Source: Micromonospora sp. CPCC 205371
Lineage (GTDB): Bacteria > Actinomycetota > Actinomycetes > Mycobacteriales > Micromonosporaceae
Direction of reading: 5' to 3'
Assembly: GCF_026130045.1 (NCBI RefSeq)
Contig: NZ_JAIBNX010000003.1
Span: forward strand, 62,001 to 126,000
Length of the DNA stretch: 64,000 nucleotides
Below the pieces are notes generated by a model. The model did no database searches. It saw nothing but the letters and a program-made list of their open reading frames with translations, and had not been told where the DNA came from. Shown piece by piece: positions 7,312 through 15,692 of this stretch; within the stretch, counting starts at the first letter, position 1, and each line of letters opens with the position of its first letter. The position numbers were made by a program, and so were the translations under genes.

Positions 7312-9119
7312 CGGGTCTCCTGGGCGTGGACGGCGGCGGACACCGAGATCTGTTGGGAGCCTTCAAACGCGGCCCACATCCGGGCGTACAGGCCACCGCT
7401 GGCGACCAGGTCGTCGTGGCGGCCCTGTTCGACGATGCGGCCGCCATCCATGACGAGGAGCTGGTCGGCTCCGGCCACGGTGGACAGCCGGTGAGCGACC
7501 ATCACGACGGTGCGACCGGCGGTGAGCGCCGTGATCGCCTCTTGCAGGGCGAGTTCGTTTTCCGGGTCGACGAAGGCGGTGGCCTCGTCGAGCACGATGA
7601 TCGGCGCGTCTTTGAGTAGGGCGCGGGCGATGGCCAGCCGCTGCCGTTGCCCGCCGGAGAGCCGGCCGCCGCGTTCCCCGAGACGGGTGGCGTAGCCGTC
7701 GGGCAGCTCGGTGATCACGTCGTGGATGCGGGCGGCGCGGGCGGCGGCGACCAGTTCGGCGTCGGTGGCGTCCGGTTTGGCCAGCCGCAGGTTGGCCGCC
7801 ACCGTGTCATCGAACAGGAACGTCTCCTGGAACACGAACGCGACCTGCTCCATCAGCTGCGCGAACGGCAGGTCCCGCACGTCGGTGCCGGTGACCCGGA
7901 CGGTGCCGGCGTCAACGTCGTAGAAGCGGCAGATCAGCCGCGCGACCGTGGTCTTGCCGGCCCCGGACGGGCCGACCAGCGCGGTGACCGTCCCAGGTGC
8001 GGCGCGGAAGCTGACCTCGTGCAGAGCGTCCGTGGCGGACTGCTCCCCGGGGTAGCGGAAGCTGACCCGGTCAAACTCCACGCCGGGCTCACCGAACTCG
8101 GCGGTGTCGGCGGTTTCCGGGAGTTCACCGGCGTCGCGCAGGGTGGTCACCAGGCCGGCGGCCAGCGACAGCACACCGAGCTGCACGCCCATCTGGGCCA
8201 ACTGGAGAACGGGTACGCCGTAGCCGATCCCGAAGATGGCGAAGAACAGAAGGTCGGCGGCGGCGAGGTGGCCGGTGTGGTACAGGATCAGCGCGACCGG
8301 GACGACGGTGACGACGGTGGCGGCGGCGAGCACCTGGAAGCCGGTGTACAGCGGCAGGAAGTCGCGTCCCCACCGGGATTGGAAGCGGGCGGCGTCGGTG
8401 ACCGCGTTGCGGGTTTCGGCGTACAGCCGGCCGGGCCGGTGGAAGGTGCGCACCACGGGCAGGCCGCGGATCAGTTCCACGACCGAGCCGTTCATCCGGC
8501 CCATCGCAGCCATGTAGTCGCCGAGCTGCTCCTTGCCACTGCGGCGGACGGAGGCGTTCATCAGCCCCAGCCCAGCCACCACCGTGGCGAGGGCGACCAG
8601 CGCCAACCGCCAGTCGACAACAGCCATCCACACGGTCAGCGCGAGCACGGACACCGCCGCGGCCACCAGGTCCGGCAGCGCGTGGGCCAGGAACAGCTCC
8701 AGGCGTTCCACGTCGTTGGTGATGGTCCGCTGCACGGCGCCGGACTGCCGGCTGGTGACGAAACCGAGCGGTACGCGGGTCAGCCGCTGCCCGACGCGCA
8801 GCCGCAGCCGGTAGAGGGTGGCGAACGCGGCCCGGTGGGAGATCCAGATCGAGGCGGTCAGCAGCAGGTACTGGGCGACCACGAAGACGAGCGCGAGCAG
8901 CGCCAGCCGGTACAGGCCGCCCCGCGTGGCGGAGTCTTCGACCAGGTGGCGCAGGGCTTCGTAGATGGCGTAGAGCGGGCCCAGGCGGCACAGCGCGGCC
9001 AGGGCGGCCAGGGCGGCGGACAGCGTGTAGCGCGGCCAGTCCGGGCGGGCGAACGGCAGCAGCGACCGTACGCCGCCGGACAGCGTCAGCGGGGTGTCCT
9101 GGTGGTTGTGGTCGGTCAT
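7308..9119 (-). CDS. ABC half-transporter, permease-ATPase fusion (IrtA-like)
   Basis: 603 residues. The N-terminal six-helix membrane domain (~20-320) precedes an ATPase domain with GPSGAGKT, LSGGQRQ, IIVLDEAT and AHRL. It lacks the FAD-binding siderophore-reductase extension present at the N-terminus of mycobacterial IrtA, so it is closer to YbtP/YbtQ-type proteins. Its neighbours on both sides overlap by ATGA, placing it in the same operon as a dipeptide/nickel-type importer. Likely function: ATP-driven uptake (or export) of a metal chelate. Substrate not shown by the sequence. Confidence 0.85.
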   Translation of the reverse strand: MTDHNHQDTPLTLSGGVRSLLPFARPDWPRYTLSAALAALAALCRLGPLYAIYEALRHLVEDSATRGGLYRLALLALVFVVAQYLLLTASIWISHRAAFATLYRLRLRVGQRLTRVPLGFVTSRQSGAVQRTITNDVERLELFLAHALPDLVAAAVSVLALTVWMAVVDWRLALVALATVVAGLGLMNASVRRSGKEQLGDYMAAMGRMNGSVVELIRGLPVVRTFHRPGRLYAETRNAVTDAARFQSRWGRDFLPLYTGFQVLAAATVVTVVPVALILYHTGHLAAADLLFFAIFGIGYGVPVLQLAQMGVQLGVLSLAAGLVTTLRDAGELPETADTAEFGEPGVEFDRVSFRYPGEQSATDALHEVSFRAAPGTVTALVGPSGAGKTTVARLICRFYDVDAGTVRVTGTDVRDLPFAQLMEQVAFVFQETFLFDDTVAANLRLAKPDATDAELVAAARAARIHDVITELPDGYATRLGERGGRLSGGQRQRLAIARALLKDAPIIVLDEATAFVDPENELALQEAITALTAGRTVVMVAHRLSTVAGADQLLVMDGGRIVEQGRHDDLVASGGLYARMWAAFEGSQQISVSAAVHAQETR

Positions 9120-10747
9120 GACGATGCCTCCATGGGCACGGCCGCAGTGTCGGCAGTGGACGATGGGTCGGGTGTGGCCGACGGGTCGGCCGCGAGGGCG
9201 GCGCGCAGCGACGGCGCGGCGTACAGCAGCGCGCGGGCTGCCGGCGATTGCGGATCAGTGAGCACGGCCTCCGCGGTGTCGTACTCGCGGATATGTCCGT
9301 CTTCGAGGACGGCGACGGTGTCGGCGAACCGGCGGACCAGGCCGAGGTCGTGGGTGATGAACACGACGGCGAGCCCGTCGTCGCGGCGCAGTTCGTCGAG
9401 CAGGTCGAGGATGCCTTCGGCCACGGTGGGGTCGAGCGCCGAGGTGATCTCGTCGCAGACCAGCACCCGCGGCCGGGCGGCCAGGGCTCGGGCGATGGCG
9501 GCCCGCTGCCGTTCGCCGCCGGACAGCTGCGCGGGCCTACGGCGGGCGAGGTCGGCGCCGAGCCCCACCCGGTGCAGCAGCTCGACGGCGCGCGTGGTGG
9601 CCTGCCGCCGGGGCATGCCGTGCAGCAGCCGCAGCGGTCTGCCTACCGCAGCGTCGATGCGGCGGCGGGGGTTCAGCGACCCGTACGGGTCCTGCGGGAT
9701 GAGCTGCAACCAACCACGTTGAGCGCGGCTGCGCCGCCCAGCGGTCGGTGCCAGGATCTGCTCGGCGACGCGGATGTGACCGCTGGTGGGGTAGTGCAGG
9801 CCGACCAGGCAGCGGGCCAGGGTGGACTTGCCAGATCCGCTGGCACCGACCAGGGCGAGCGCTTCACCCGGCCGTGCCCGCAAGCAGACGTCGTGGAGGA
9901 CATTCCCGTGCCCGTACCCGGCGCCGAGGCCGTCCACGCTGAGCGCCGCGGCATCGGCGGCCGGTGGGGTGCGCGCGCGGTGGGCGCGCGGATCCGGGTA
10001 CGCGTCGACCAGCCGGCGAGTGTAGGGGTGCGCCGGGCTGCGCAGCGTCTGCCGGCTCTCTCCAGTCTCCACGGGCCGCCCGTTCCGCAGGACGACGATC
10101 CGATTGGCGAGCCGGGCGACCAGGTCAAGGTCGTGGCTGATGACCAGCAGGGCGAAGCGTTGCTCGCGGTGCAGCCGGTCCAGTTCGGCGATCACCAGCG
10201 CCCGGGTACCGTAGTCCAGCCGGCTGGTCGGCTCGTCCAGCACCACCAGCCGCGGCTGCGGTGCCAGGGCGCGGGCCAGTGCGAGGCGCTGCTGCTGCCC
10301 GCCGGACAATTCGGCCGGCAGCCGCCGCAGAAACTCGGCGTCGGTGGGAAGGCCGACGCTTGCGAGGCGGCGGCGCACCGTGTCGTGGTCGCGTTGGGCG
10401 GGGTCCAGCAGCTCACTGACCTGTTGGTCGACCCGCATCGTAGGGGTGAGCGTGGCCGCCGGGTCCTGCCCGAGCCAGGCCGTGTGCTCGCGACGCAGCC
10501 GTCGGCGCGTCCGCTCCGGCAGCGCGAACACGTCCTGTTCGCACAGCCGCACCCGGCCGGCGGACAGGTGCAGGCCGGGTCGGATGATGCCCAGTCCGGC
10601 GAGGGCCAGTGTGGTCTTGCCGGCGCCGGACTCGCCGACGACTCCGACCCGTTCCCCGGACCCGACGTGCAGCGTGATGCCGTCGACGACGGGCCGGCCG
10701 CCCGGTCCGGTGACCCGCAGGTCGGTGATCTCCAGCGGCGTGGTCAT
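9116..10747 (-). CDS. Double ATP-binding protein of a dipeptide/nickel-type ABC importer
   Basis: 543 residues made of two complete ATPase domains in one chain (DppD-DppF fusion type). The first has GESGAGKT, LSGGQQQR and VLDEPTS; the second has GASGSGKS, LSGGERQ and CDEITSALD. It energises the two permeases encoded immediately upstream. Four-base overlaps on both sides show coupled translation. Such fused ATPases occur with oligopeptide, nickel and opine-metallophore importers. The C-terminal ~25 residues are low-complexity Ala/Ser/Thr. Confidence 0.88.
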   Translation of the reverse strand: MTTPLEITDLRVTGPGGRPVVDGITLHVGSGERVGVVGESGAGKTTLALAGLGIIRPGLHLSAGRVRLCEQDVFALPERTRRRLRREHTAWLGQDPAATLTPTMRVDQQVSELLDPAQRDHDTVRRRLASVGLPTDAEFLRRLPAELSGGQQQRLALARALAPQPRLVVLDEPTSRLDYGTRALVIAELDRLHREQRFALLVISHDLDLVARLANRIVVLRNGRPVETGESRQTLRSPAHPYTRRLVDAYPDPRAHRARTPPAADAAALSVDGLGAGYGHGNVLHDVCLRARPGEALALVGASGSGKSTLARCLVGLHYPTSGHIRVAEQILAPTAGRRSRAQRGWLQLIPQDPYGSLNPRRRIDAAVGRPLRLLHGMPRRQATTRAVELLHRVGLGADLARRRPAQLSGGERQRAAIARALAARPRVLVCDEITSALDPTVAEGILDLLDELRRDDGLAVVFITHDLGLVRRFADTVAVLEDGHIREYDTAEAVLTDPQSPAARALLYAAPSLRAALAADPSATPDPSSTADTAAVPMEASS

Positions 10748-11559
10748 CGGTCACCCCGCAGCCGGCCGGCGAGACGGTCGGCGAGGAGGTTCACCGAGAC
10801 GGTGAACGCCACGATGCACAATCCGGGGGCGAGCAGGGCGGCGGGGTTCAGGCTGCCGCCGTCGGCGTTCTGCGCCACCATCGTCGCCCAGTTCGGCCCG
10901 CCGACCGGTGCGAAACCGAGGAAGCTCAGCGAGGCCACCAGGTACACCGAGCCGACCAGCCGAAGGCCGGCGTCGGTCAGGATCGGACCGGCCAGGACCG
11001 GCACCAGTTCCCGGGTAAGGATGGCGGTGCGCCGCTCGCCGACCGCGATGGCGTGCTCGATGTAGCCGCTGTGCGCCACGCGCGCGGTCGCGGCGCGCAG
11101 GTAGCGGACGCTGCCTGGCACACCGAGCAGGCCGATCACCGCGACAATCAGCGCCGCCGGTGCCCGCGAACCGACGACGATCAGCAGCACCAGCAGCGGG
11201 GGCAGCACCAGCAGCAGCTCGCTGCCGCGCAGCACGAGCCGGCTGCCCCGCCCGGACCGCCAGCCGGTCAGCAGCCCCAACGGGACGGCGACCAGGCTGC
11301 CCAGCGCCACCGCCAGGACCGGCACGAGCACCACCCCGCGTGCCCCAGTCAGCAGCCCGGAGACCACGTCCCGGCCTAGGTGGTCGGTGCCCAGCGGCAG
11401 GCCGGTCCGGGCCGGCTCGTACGGAATACCGACGATCGCATCGACGCGGTGCGGCGCGAGATGCGGACCGGCCAGCGTGAGCGCCGCTGCCAGCAGCGTC
11501 GGCGTGGCCACCAGTGCCAGGCCGACGATCCGTAGCCGCCGCGTCAGGATCCGCGTCAC
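10744..11559 (-). CDS. ABC importer permease (DppC/NikC type)
   Basis: 271 residues, five to six membrane helices. The N-terminal part carries the family motif LGTDHLGRDV near residue 56. The EAA loop region lies near VGERRTAILTRELVP, followed by SFLGFAPV, typical of DppC-type subunits. It forms the membrane channel with the permease encoded just upstream. Overlaps of four bases on both sides. Confidence 0.88.
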   Translation of the reverse strand: MTRILTRRLRIVGLALVATPTLLAAALTLAGPHLAPHRVDAIVGIPYEPARTGLPLGTDHLGRDVVSGLLTGARGVVLVPVLAVALGSLVAVPLGLLTGWRSGRGSRLVLRGSELLLVLPPLLVLLIVVGSRAPAALIVAVIGLLGVPGSVRYLRAATARVAHSGYIEHAIAVGERRTAILTRELVPVLAGPILTDAGLRLVGSVYLVASLSFLGFAPVGGPNWATMVAQNADGGSLNPAALLAPGLCIVAFTVSVNLLADRLAGRLRGDR

Positions 11560-12539
11560 CGCAGCCTCCCCAGCGCGGGCCTCATCGGTACCGCCCGCCC
11601 CGGACAGGACCGGTCCTGGATCAGCTCGGCGACCAGGAACCCGGCGATCGCGACGGCGGCGAGGACCAGGCCGGCCGCTTCGACCTGGACCGCGTCGCGG
11701 GCCCGGACCGCACTGGCCAGCAACGCCCCCAGCCCCGGATACGCGAACACCGTCTCCACGACCAGCGCCCCGCCGACCAGGTACGGCACCAGCAGCGCCA
11801 GCACCTGCGCGATGGAGCCCGCCGCCGACGGCAGGACGTGCCGGCGCAGCACCAGGTGCTCCGGCAGCCCGGCGATCCGGGCCGCCTCGACGTGCGGGCC
11901 GGCCGCAATGTCGGCGACGATGCCGCGCACCATCCGGGCGGTGTACGCGCCCCCGTACAGGGCCAGCGACGCGACCGGCAGCACCAGGATCGCCGGCTGC
12001 GACAACGGCCCGCTCCCTGGTGCCACCAGCGACACCGCCGGCAGCCAGCCCAGGGCGAACGCGAAGACCGCGACCAACACGGTGGCGAGGGCGAACTCCG
12101 GCACCGCGGTCAGTGTCAGCGTCACCGCCGAGACCGCGCGGTCGCGTCCGCTGCCCGGACGCGCCCCGGCGAACAGGCCGAAACCGACACCGAGCACGGC
12201 GATCAGCACGAACGCGGCAGCCGCGAGGACCACGCTGTTGCCGGCCCGTTCGGCGACGATCGGCCCGACCGGGACCCGGGTGACCGCACTGGTGCCGAAG
12301 TCCCCGCGCAGCACCCCACCCAGCCAGCGCAGGTACTGCTCGGCCACCGGCGCGTCCAACCCGAGCTGCGCCCGCAGCTGCGCGCCCCGCTCCGGGGTGT
12401 AGGTGCTACCCAGCGCCTGGGTGACCGGGTCCCCGGGCAGCACCTGCACCGCCACGAACAGCACCACGCTCACCGCCAGCAGCAGCGCCACGGCACCGGC
12501 CACCAGGCGCAGCGCCCGTCCCGGCGTGGGAACGCGCAT
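11556..12539 (-). CDS. ABC importer permease (DppB/NikB type)
   Basis: 327 residues from the ATG at 12539, which overlaps the TGA of the binding-protein gene by one base (TGATG). The frame stays open further upstream, but that part lies inside the previous gene. The start is a membrane helix with LPGDPVTQALG, then the EAA-type loop ARIAGLPEHLVLRRHVLP, then VETVFAYPGLGALL, all typical of DppB. Partner of the following DppC-type permease. Confidence 0.88.
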   Translation of the reverse strand: MRVPTPGRALRLVAGAVALLLAVSVVLFVAVQVLPGDPVTQALGSTYTPERGAQLRAQLGLDAPVAEQYLRWLGGVLRGDFGTSAVTRVPVGPIVAERAGNSVVLAAAAFVLIAVLGVGFGLFAGARPGSGRDRAVSAVTLTLTAVPEFALATVLVAVFAFALGWLPAVSLVAPGSGPLSQPAILVLPVASLALYGGAYTARMVRGIVADIAAGPHVEAARIAGLPEHLVLRRHVLPSAAGSIAQVLALLVPYLVGGALVVETVFAYPGLGALLASAVRARDAVQVEAAGLVLAAVAIAGFLVAELIQDRSCPGRAVPMRPALGRLR

Positions 12540-14092
12540 CACGCCGGCAGGTAGGCCGTGGCCAGCAGGGGCACCGACTGGTTCAGCTGCACGCCACCCA
12601 CCCCGGGACGGACCGCGTCTAGCTGCTCGGCGTACCCCCACACGAGGTCGCCGCCGGAGTCCCACAGGTAGCGCTGCAGCTCATTGAACCGTTCCCGGCG
12701 GGCCGCGTCGTCGACGGTCGCGCGGGCGGACACCAACTGGCGGTCGAAGTCGCCGCCCCGCACACCGGTGATGTTGAACGACGAATCGGAACCGGTGTAC
12801 GTGCTGATCATCGTCGCGGCTGGCCGGTTGATGAAGTAGAACGCCTGGAACGGTGTGCTCAGCACGCCGGCGTAATCGTTGAAGTAGGTGTCCGCGGGCG
12901 CCTGCTCGACCGTGATCGTGAGACCGACCTCGCGGGCCTGCTCGGCCAGCAGCCGGGCGGCGTCCACGGTGCCGGCCTGCAGGTCGGCCGCCTTGATCGT
13001 CAGCCGGGTCACGCCGGCCTTGGCCAGCAGCGACCGGGCCTGCTCGACATCCCGGGTGCGCTGCGGCAGCGCGGTGTTGTAGCCGGGTAGGCCGAGGCCG
13101 TACAGGTCGTTGCCGACCTGGCCTTGTCCGAGCAGCACGTTGTCCACCAGTTGCTGCCGGTCCACCAGCAGCCGCAGCGCGCGGCGGACATCCGCGTCGC
13201 GGAACGGGTCGGTCTGCACGTTCATCTCGAAGCTGCGGCCCATCGAGTTGGCCGGCCCGCCACGACGGATTTGCACATCCGCCGAGTTCGCCACCGAACG
13301 CGCCCCGGCCGGGGTGACGTCGACGGCGTAGTCGGCCTGGCCGCCGCGTACCGAGTTCAGTCGAGCCGCCGGGTCGACGACAACCGCGACGGTGACCTCG
13401 TCCAGCAGCGGCGCACCACCCCAGTACTCGTCGTTGCGGGCCAGCGTCACGCCGCCGCCGGCGGCGGACACCAGCCGGAACGGGCCGCTCCCGACGCCCT
13501 TGACCCAGTCTCGATCGGTGGTGCCGTCCGGGAAGACCAGCGACATCTGGGCCAGCACCGAATCGACCAGGTCGCCCCTGGCCCGCCGCAGCGGCACCTC
13601 GACGGTACGGGCGTCGTGGACCTTCAGGTTCGCCAGGTCCACGTCGGCGTAGAGCTGGCCGAAGGTGGAGCTGCGTTTCGGGTCGCCGAACTGGCGTATC
13701 GAGTACGCAACGTCGGCCGCGGTCACCGCCCGGCCGTCGTGGAACCGCGCCCCGTCGCGGATCCGGATCGTCCACGCTGTGGCGTCCGCGTTCGGCTCCA
13801 CCGACTCTGCCAGCGAGGTGACCACCTTGTCGCCCTGCAGCCGGACCAGCTGGCCATAGAGCTGGAACATCGCGATGAAGCTGGCACCGTCGGTCGCGGT
13901 CAACGGATTCAACCCACCGGTCGGGCTGCCCAGCGCGACCAGCCGCAGCCGGCCTCCCCGCCGCGGCGACGACGACCCCGCCCCGGCCCCGGCGTCCGCG
14001 CCACACCCCGCCACACCCGCCACGCCTGCGGCCAGCGCGCCGGTCAACACCGTGCGGCGCCGCACCCCAGCGCTCATCTGCCGCTCAGACAC
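12539..14092 (-). CDS. Solute-binding lipoprotein, SBP_bac_5 family
   Basis: About 517 residues. The signal region carries twin arginines and a lipobox (AAGVAGVAGC), so the protein is exported, probably via Tat, and lipid-anchored outside the membrane. The body is a family 5 extracellular binding protein (peptides, nickel, opine metallophores). GTG at 14092 is chosen because GGGGAGG precedes it; that same sequence lies inside the reading frame if the ATG at 14107 is used. It heads the operon binding protein, DppB, DppC, DppD-F, IrtA-like, IrtB-like. Ligand unknown; a metal-chelate is inferred from the IrtAB-type pair and the Zur-like site upstream. Confidence 0.85.
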   Translation of the reverse strand: MSERQMSAGVRRRTVLTGALAAGVAGVAGCGADAGAGAGSSSPRRGGRLRLVALGSPTGGLNPLTATDGASFIAMFQLYGQLVRLQGDKVVTSLAESVEPNADATAWTIRIRDGARFHDGRAVTAADVAYSIRQFGDPKRSSTFGQLYADVDLANLKVHDARTVEVPLRRARGDLVDSVLAQMSLVFPDGTTDRDWVKGVGSGPFRLVSAAGGGVTLARNDEYWGGAPLLDEVTVAVVVDPAARLNSVRGGQADYAVDVTPAGARSVANSADVQIRRGGPANSMGRSFEMNVQTDPFRDADVRRALRLLVDRQQLVDNVLLGQGQVGNDLYGLGLPGYNTALPQRTRDVEQARSLLAKAGVTRLTIKAADLQAGTVDAARLLAEQAREVGLTITVEQAPADTYFNDYAGVLSTPFQAFYFINRPAATMISTYTGSDSSFNITGVRGGDFDRQLVSARATVDDAARRERFNELQRYLWDSGGDLVWGYAEQLDAVRPGVGGVQLNQSVPLLATAYLPA

Positions 14093-14129
14093 CGAACCTC
14101 CCCACATCGCACATGCACCGAGACCATAC

Positions 14130-14150
14130 TATCGGAAACGGTTTTCATTA
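14130..14150 (-). promoter_or_regulatory. Zur/Fur-like palindrome upstream of the ABC operon
   Basis: On the minus strand the 21-bp site consists of TAATGAAAAC, a central C and GTTTCCGATA. Seven of ten arm positions pair. It resembles the streptomycete Zur box (ATGAAAA...TTTTCA type) at about 13 of 18 positions. It lies 38-58 bp before the chosen start, over the likely promoter (TAGTAT just downstream). The core GGAAACGGTT is also found beside the LacI-family gene at 57947, so a LacI-type operator is the alternative. Confidence 0.45.
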
Positions 14151-14154
14151 CGAC

Positions 14155-14330
14155 CTAGGCCATTCGGGTGATCGTTTCCGTGGCGGACTGCCGGGGTGAC
14201 GGTGTGAACAGCGCCGCGCACACCGCGGCGATCAGGACCAGCACGGCGGTGGCGGCGAACGCGCGGCTGTAACCGGCGGTCAGCGGATCAGTCGCGTCTG
14301 GGCGTAGCAGCCGCCGGCGCGCTCCAGAAC
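14155..14330 (-). pseudogene. 3' remnant of an MFS drug-exporter gene
   Basis: The minus-strand frame ending at TAG 14155-14157 reads LTAGYSRAFAATAVLVLIAAVC followed by a short tail, in part the last helix of an EmrB/QacA-type major facilitator exporter. No upstream part exists: the methyltransferase gene follows within a few bases. Only ~58 codons remain, so it cannot function. Its position upstream of the metallophore-type operon hints that an export gene was lost by deletion. Confidence 0.65.
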
Positions 14331-14331
14331 G

Positions 14332-14961
14332 TCAACTCGCGGGCGCACGGTCTCTGAGCCACGACCGGCGCGGCTCGAAGGCTCGGTGCACGTAGGCGGG
14401 TGGCAGGTTGGCCCACACCATCCCGCTACGCTCCACAGTGGAGAATCGCGCGGCGAGCTCGGCCGTGAACCGTTTTGCCGGCGGTGTCCAGCCCGCGTGC
14501 GCGTACGCGAACGTGCTGAACCGCCCGCCTCGCTGGAGGACCGCCGCCACCGCGTCGAGGATGCGCCGCTGCTCGGCCGCGGGCATTACCGTCCATGGTA
14601 GACCGGCGACGATCGCGTCTACCGGGTACGGCACGATGTCGGCGAGCTCGGCCGCGGAGGCCTGCACCACCTCAACCGGATACCTCTTGGCAAGCCGTGC
14701 GGCCAGCACAGGGTTGAGCTCGACGGCGACCAGCCGCGCACCCGCGCCGAGCCGCGACACGATAGCCTCGGTGATCGCGCCCGTGCCGGGCCCCAATTCG
14801 ACAACGGTGGCCGCTCTTTCGAGATCGAGCCCGTCCGTCATGGCCGCGGCAAGCCGCCGCGAACTCGCCGCGACCGCCCCGGTAGCCCAAGGCCGCCGTA
14901 GAAACTCCCTCGTGATCGACATACGGCGACGATCGCGGTTGATCTTGTAACCGCGCGTCAC
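14332..14961 (-). CDS. Class I SAM methyltransferase, phospholipid N-methyltransferase-like
   Basis: 209 residues. It shows REFLRRPWATGAVAASSRRL near residue 18 and motif I VVELGPGTGAITEAI (~53), a pattern shared by bacterial PmtA-type phospholipid N-methyltransferases and rRNA adenine dimethylase-like folds. AGLPWTVMP stands at the motif IV position. The GTG start at 14961 has a weak ribosome site; ATG at 14922 is the alternative. It stands alone between the MFS remnant and the response regulator. Substrate unproven. Confidence 0.75.
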   Translation of the reverse strand: MTRGYKINRDRRRMSITREFLRRPWATGAVAASSRRLAAAMTDGLDLERAATVVELGPGTGAITEAIVSRLGAGARLVAVELNPVLAARLAKRYPVEVVQASAAELADIVPYPVDAIVAGLPWTVMPAAEQRRILDAVAAVLQRGGRFSTFAYAHAGWTPPAKRFTAELAARFSTVERSGMVWANLPPAYVHRAFEPRRSWLRDRAPAS

Positions 14962-15026
14962 CCTGGGCGTCGCTCACCGTCGTCCTCTCGACCGCTGGGA
15001 AATTAGCGCCGATCATCACCGTGCAG

Positions 15027-15692
15027 CTAACCGCCAGGGCGTGCCAGGCCCGTTTCGTATGCGAGGACGACCGCCTGGACGCGGTCGCGGATGTGGAGCT
15101 TGGCGAGGATGCGGGCCACATGGGTCTTGACCGTGGTCTCGCCGAGGAAGAGCTTCGAGGCGATCTCGGCGTTCGACAGGCCGCGGGCGATCAGAGCCAG
15201 CACCTCGAGTTCGCGGTCGGTGAGGGCCGCTAGGCGAGGGTCGGCCTCGGGTGGGGCGACTCCGGTGATAAACCGGTCGAGCAGGCGCCGGGTGACCGAG
15301 GGGGCGACCATCGCGTCGCCGCGCAGGACGCCGCGCATCGCCACCAGCATCTCGGCGGCGGGCGCGTCCTTTACCAGGAAGCCGCTGGCTCCGGCCCGCA
15401 GCGCGGCGTACGCGTATTCGTCCAGGTCGAACGTCGTGATGACCAGCACGCGGGTGGCGGGGAGGGCGGCGCAGATCCGCTCTGTGGCGGCGACGCCGTC
15501 CAGCCGTGGCATTCGCACGTCCATCAGTACCAGATCGGGTTTGAGTTCCAGAGCGCGTGCGACGGCGGCCTCGCCGTCCGCCGCCTCGCCGACCACCGTG
15601 AGGTCTGGCTGGCTGTCCACGATCATGCGGAGGCCGACCCGCATCAGCTCCTGGTCGTCGCAGATCAGGACGCCCGCCTTCTCCGGCGTCAC
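15027..15692 (-). CDS. NarL/LuxR-type response regulator
   Basis: 221 residues. The receiver domain (residues ~6-122) has the acidic pair DD near 11-12, the phosphoacceptor in LMDVRMP and the conserved Lys in FLVKD. A LuxR-type helix-turn-helix follows (LTDREVEVLALIARGLSNAEIA type, ~155-215). It overlaps the histidine kinase gene by ATGA and is the cognate partner. Target genes are not evident. Confidence 0.92.
   Translation of the reverse strand: MTPEKAGVLICDDQELMRVGLRMIVDSQPDLTVVGEAADGEAAVARALELKPDLVLMDVRMPRLDGVAATERICAALPATRVLVITTFDLDEYAYAALRAGASGFLVKDAPAAEMLVAMRGVLRGDAMVAPSVTRRLLDRFITGVAPPEADPRLAALTDRELEVLALIARGLSNAEIASKLFLGETTVKTHVARILAKLHIRDRVQAVVLAYETGLARPGG

Noticed and set aside
7647-9722. 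691-codon plus-strand frame over the ABC genes
   Set aside because: Gly/Gln/Arg-rich shadow of the ATPase genes, no motif.
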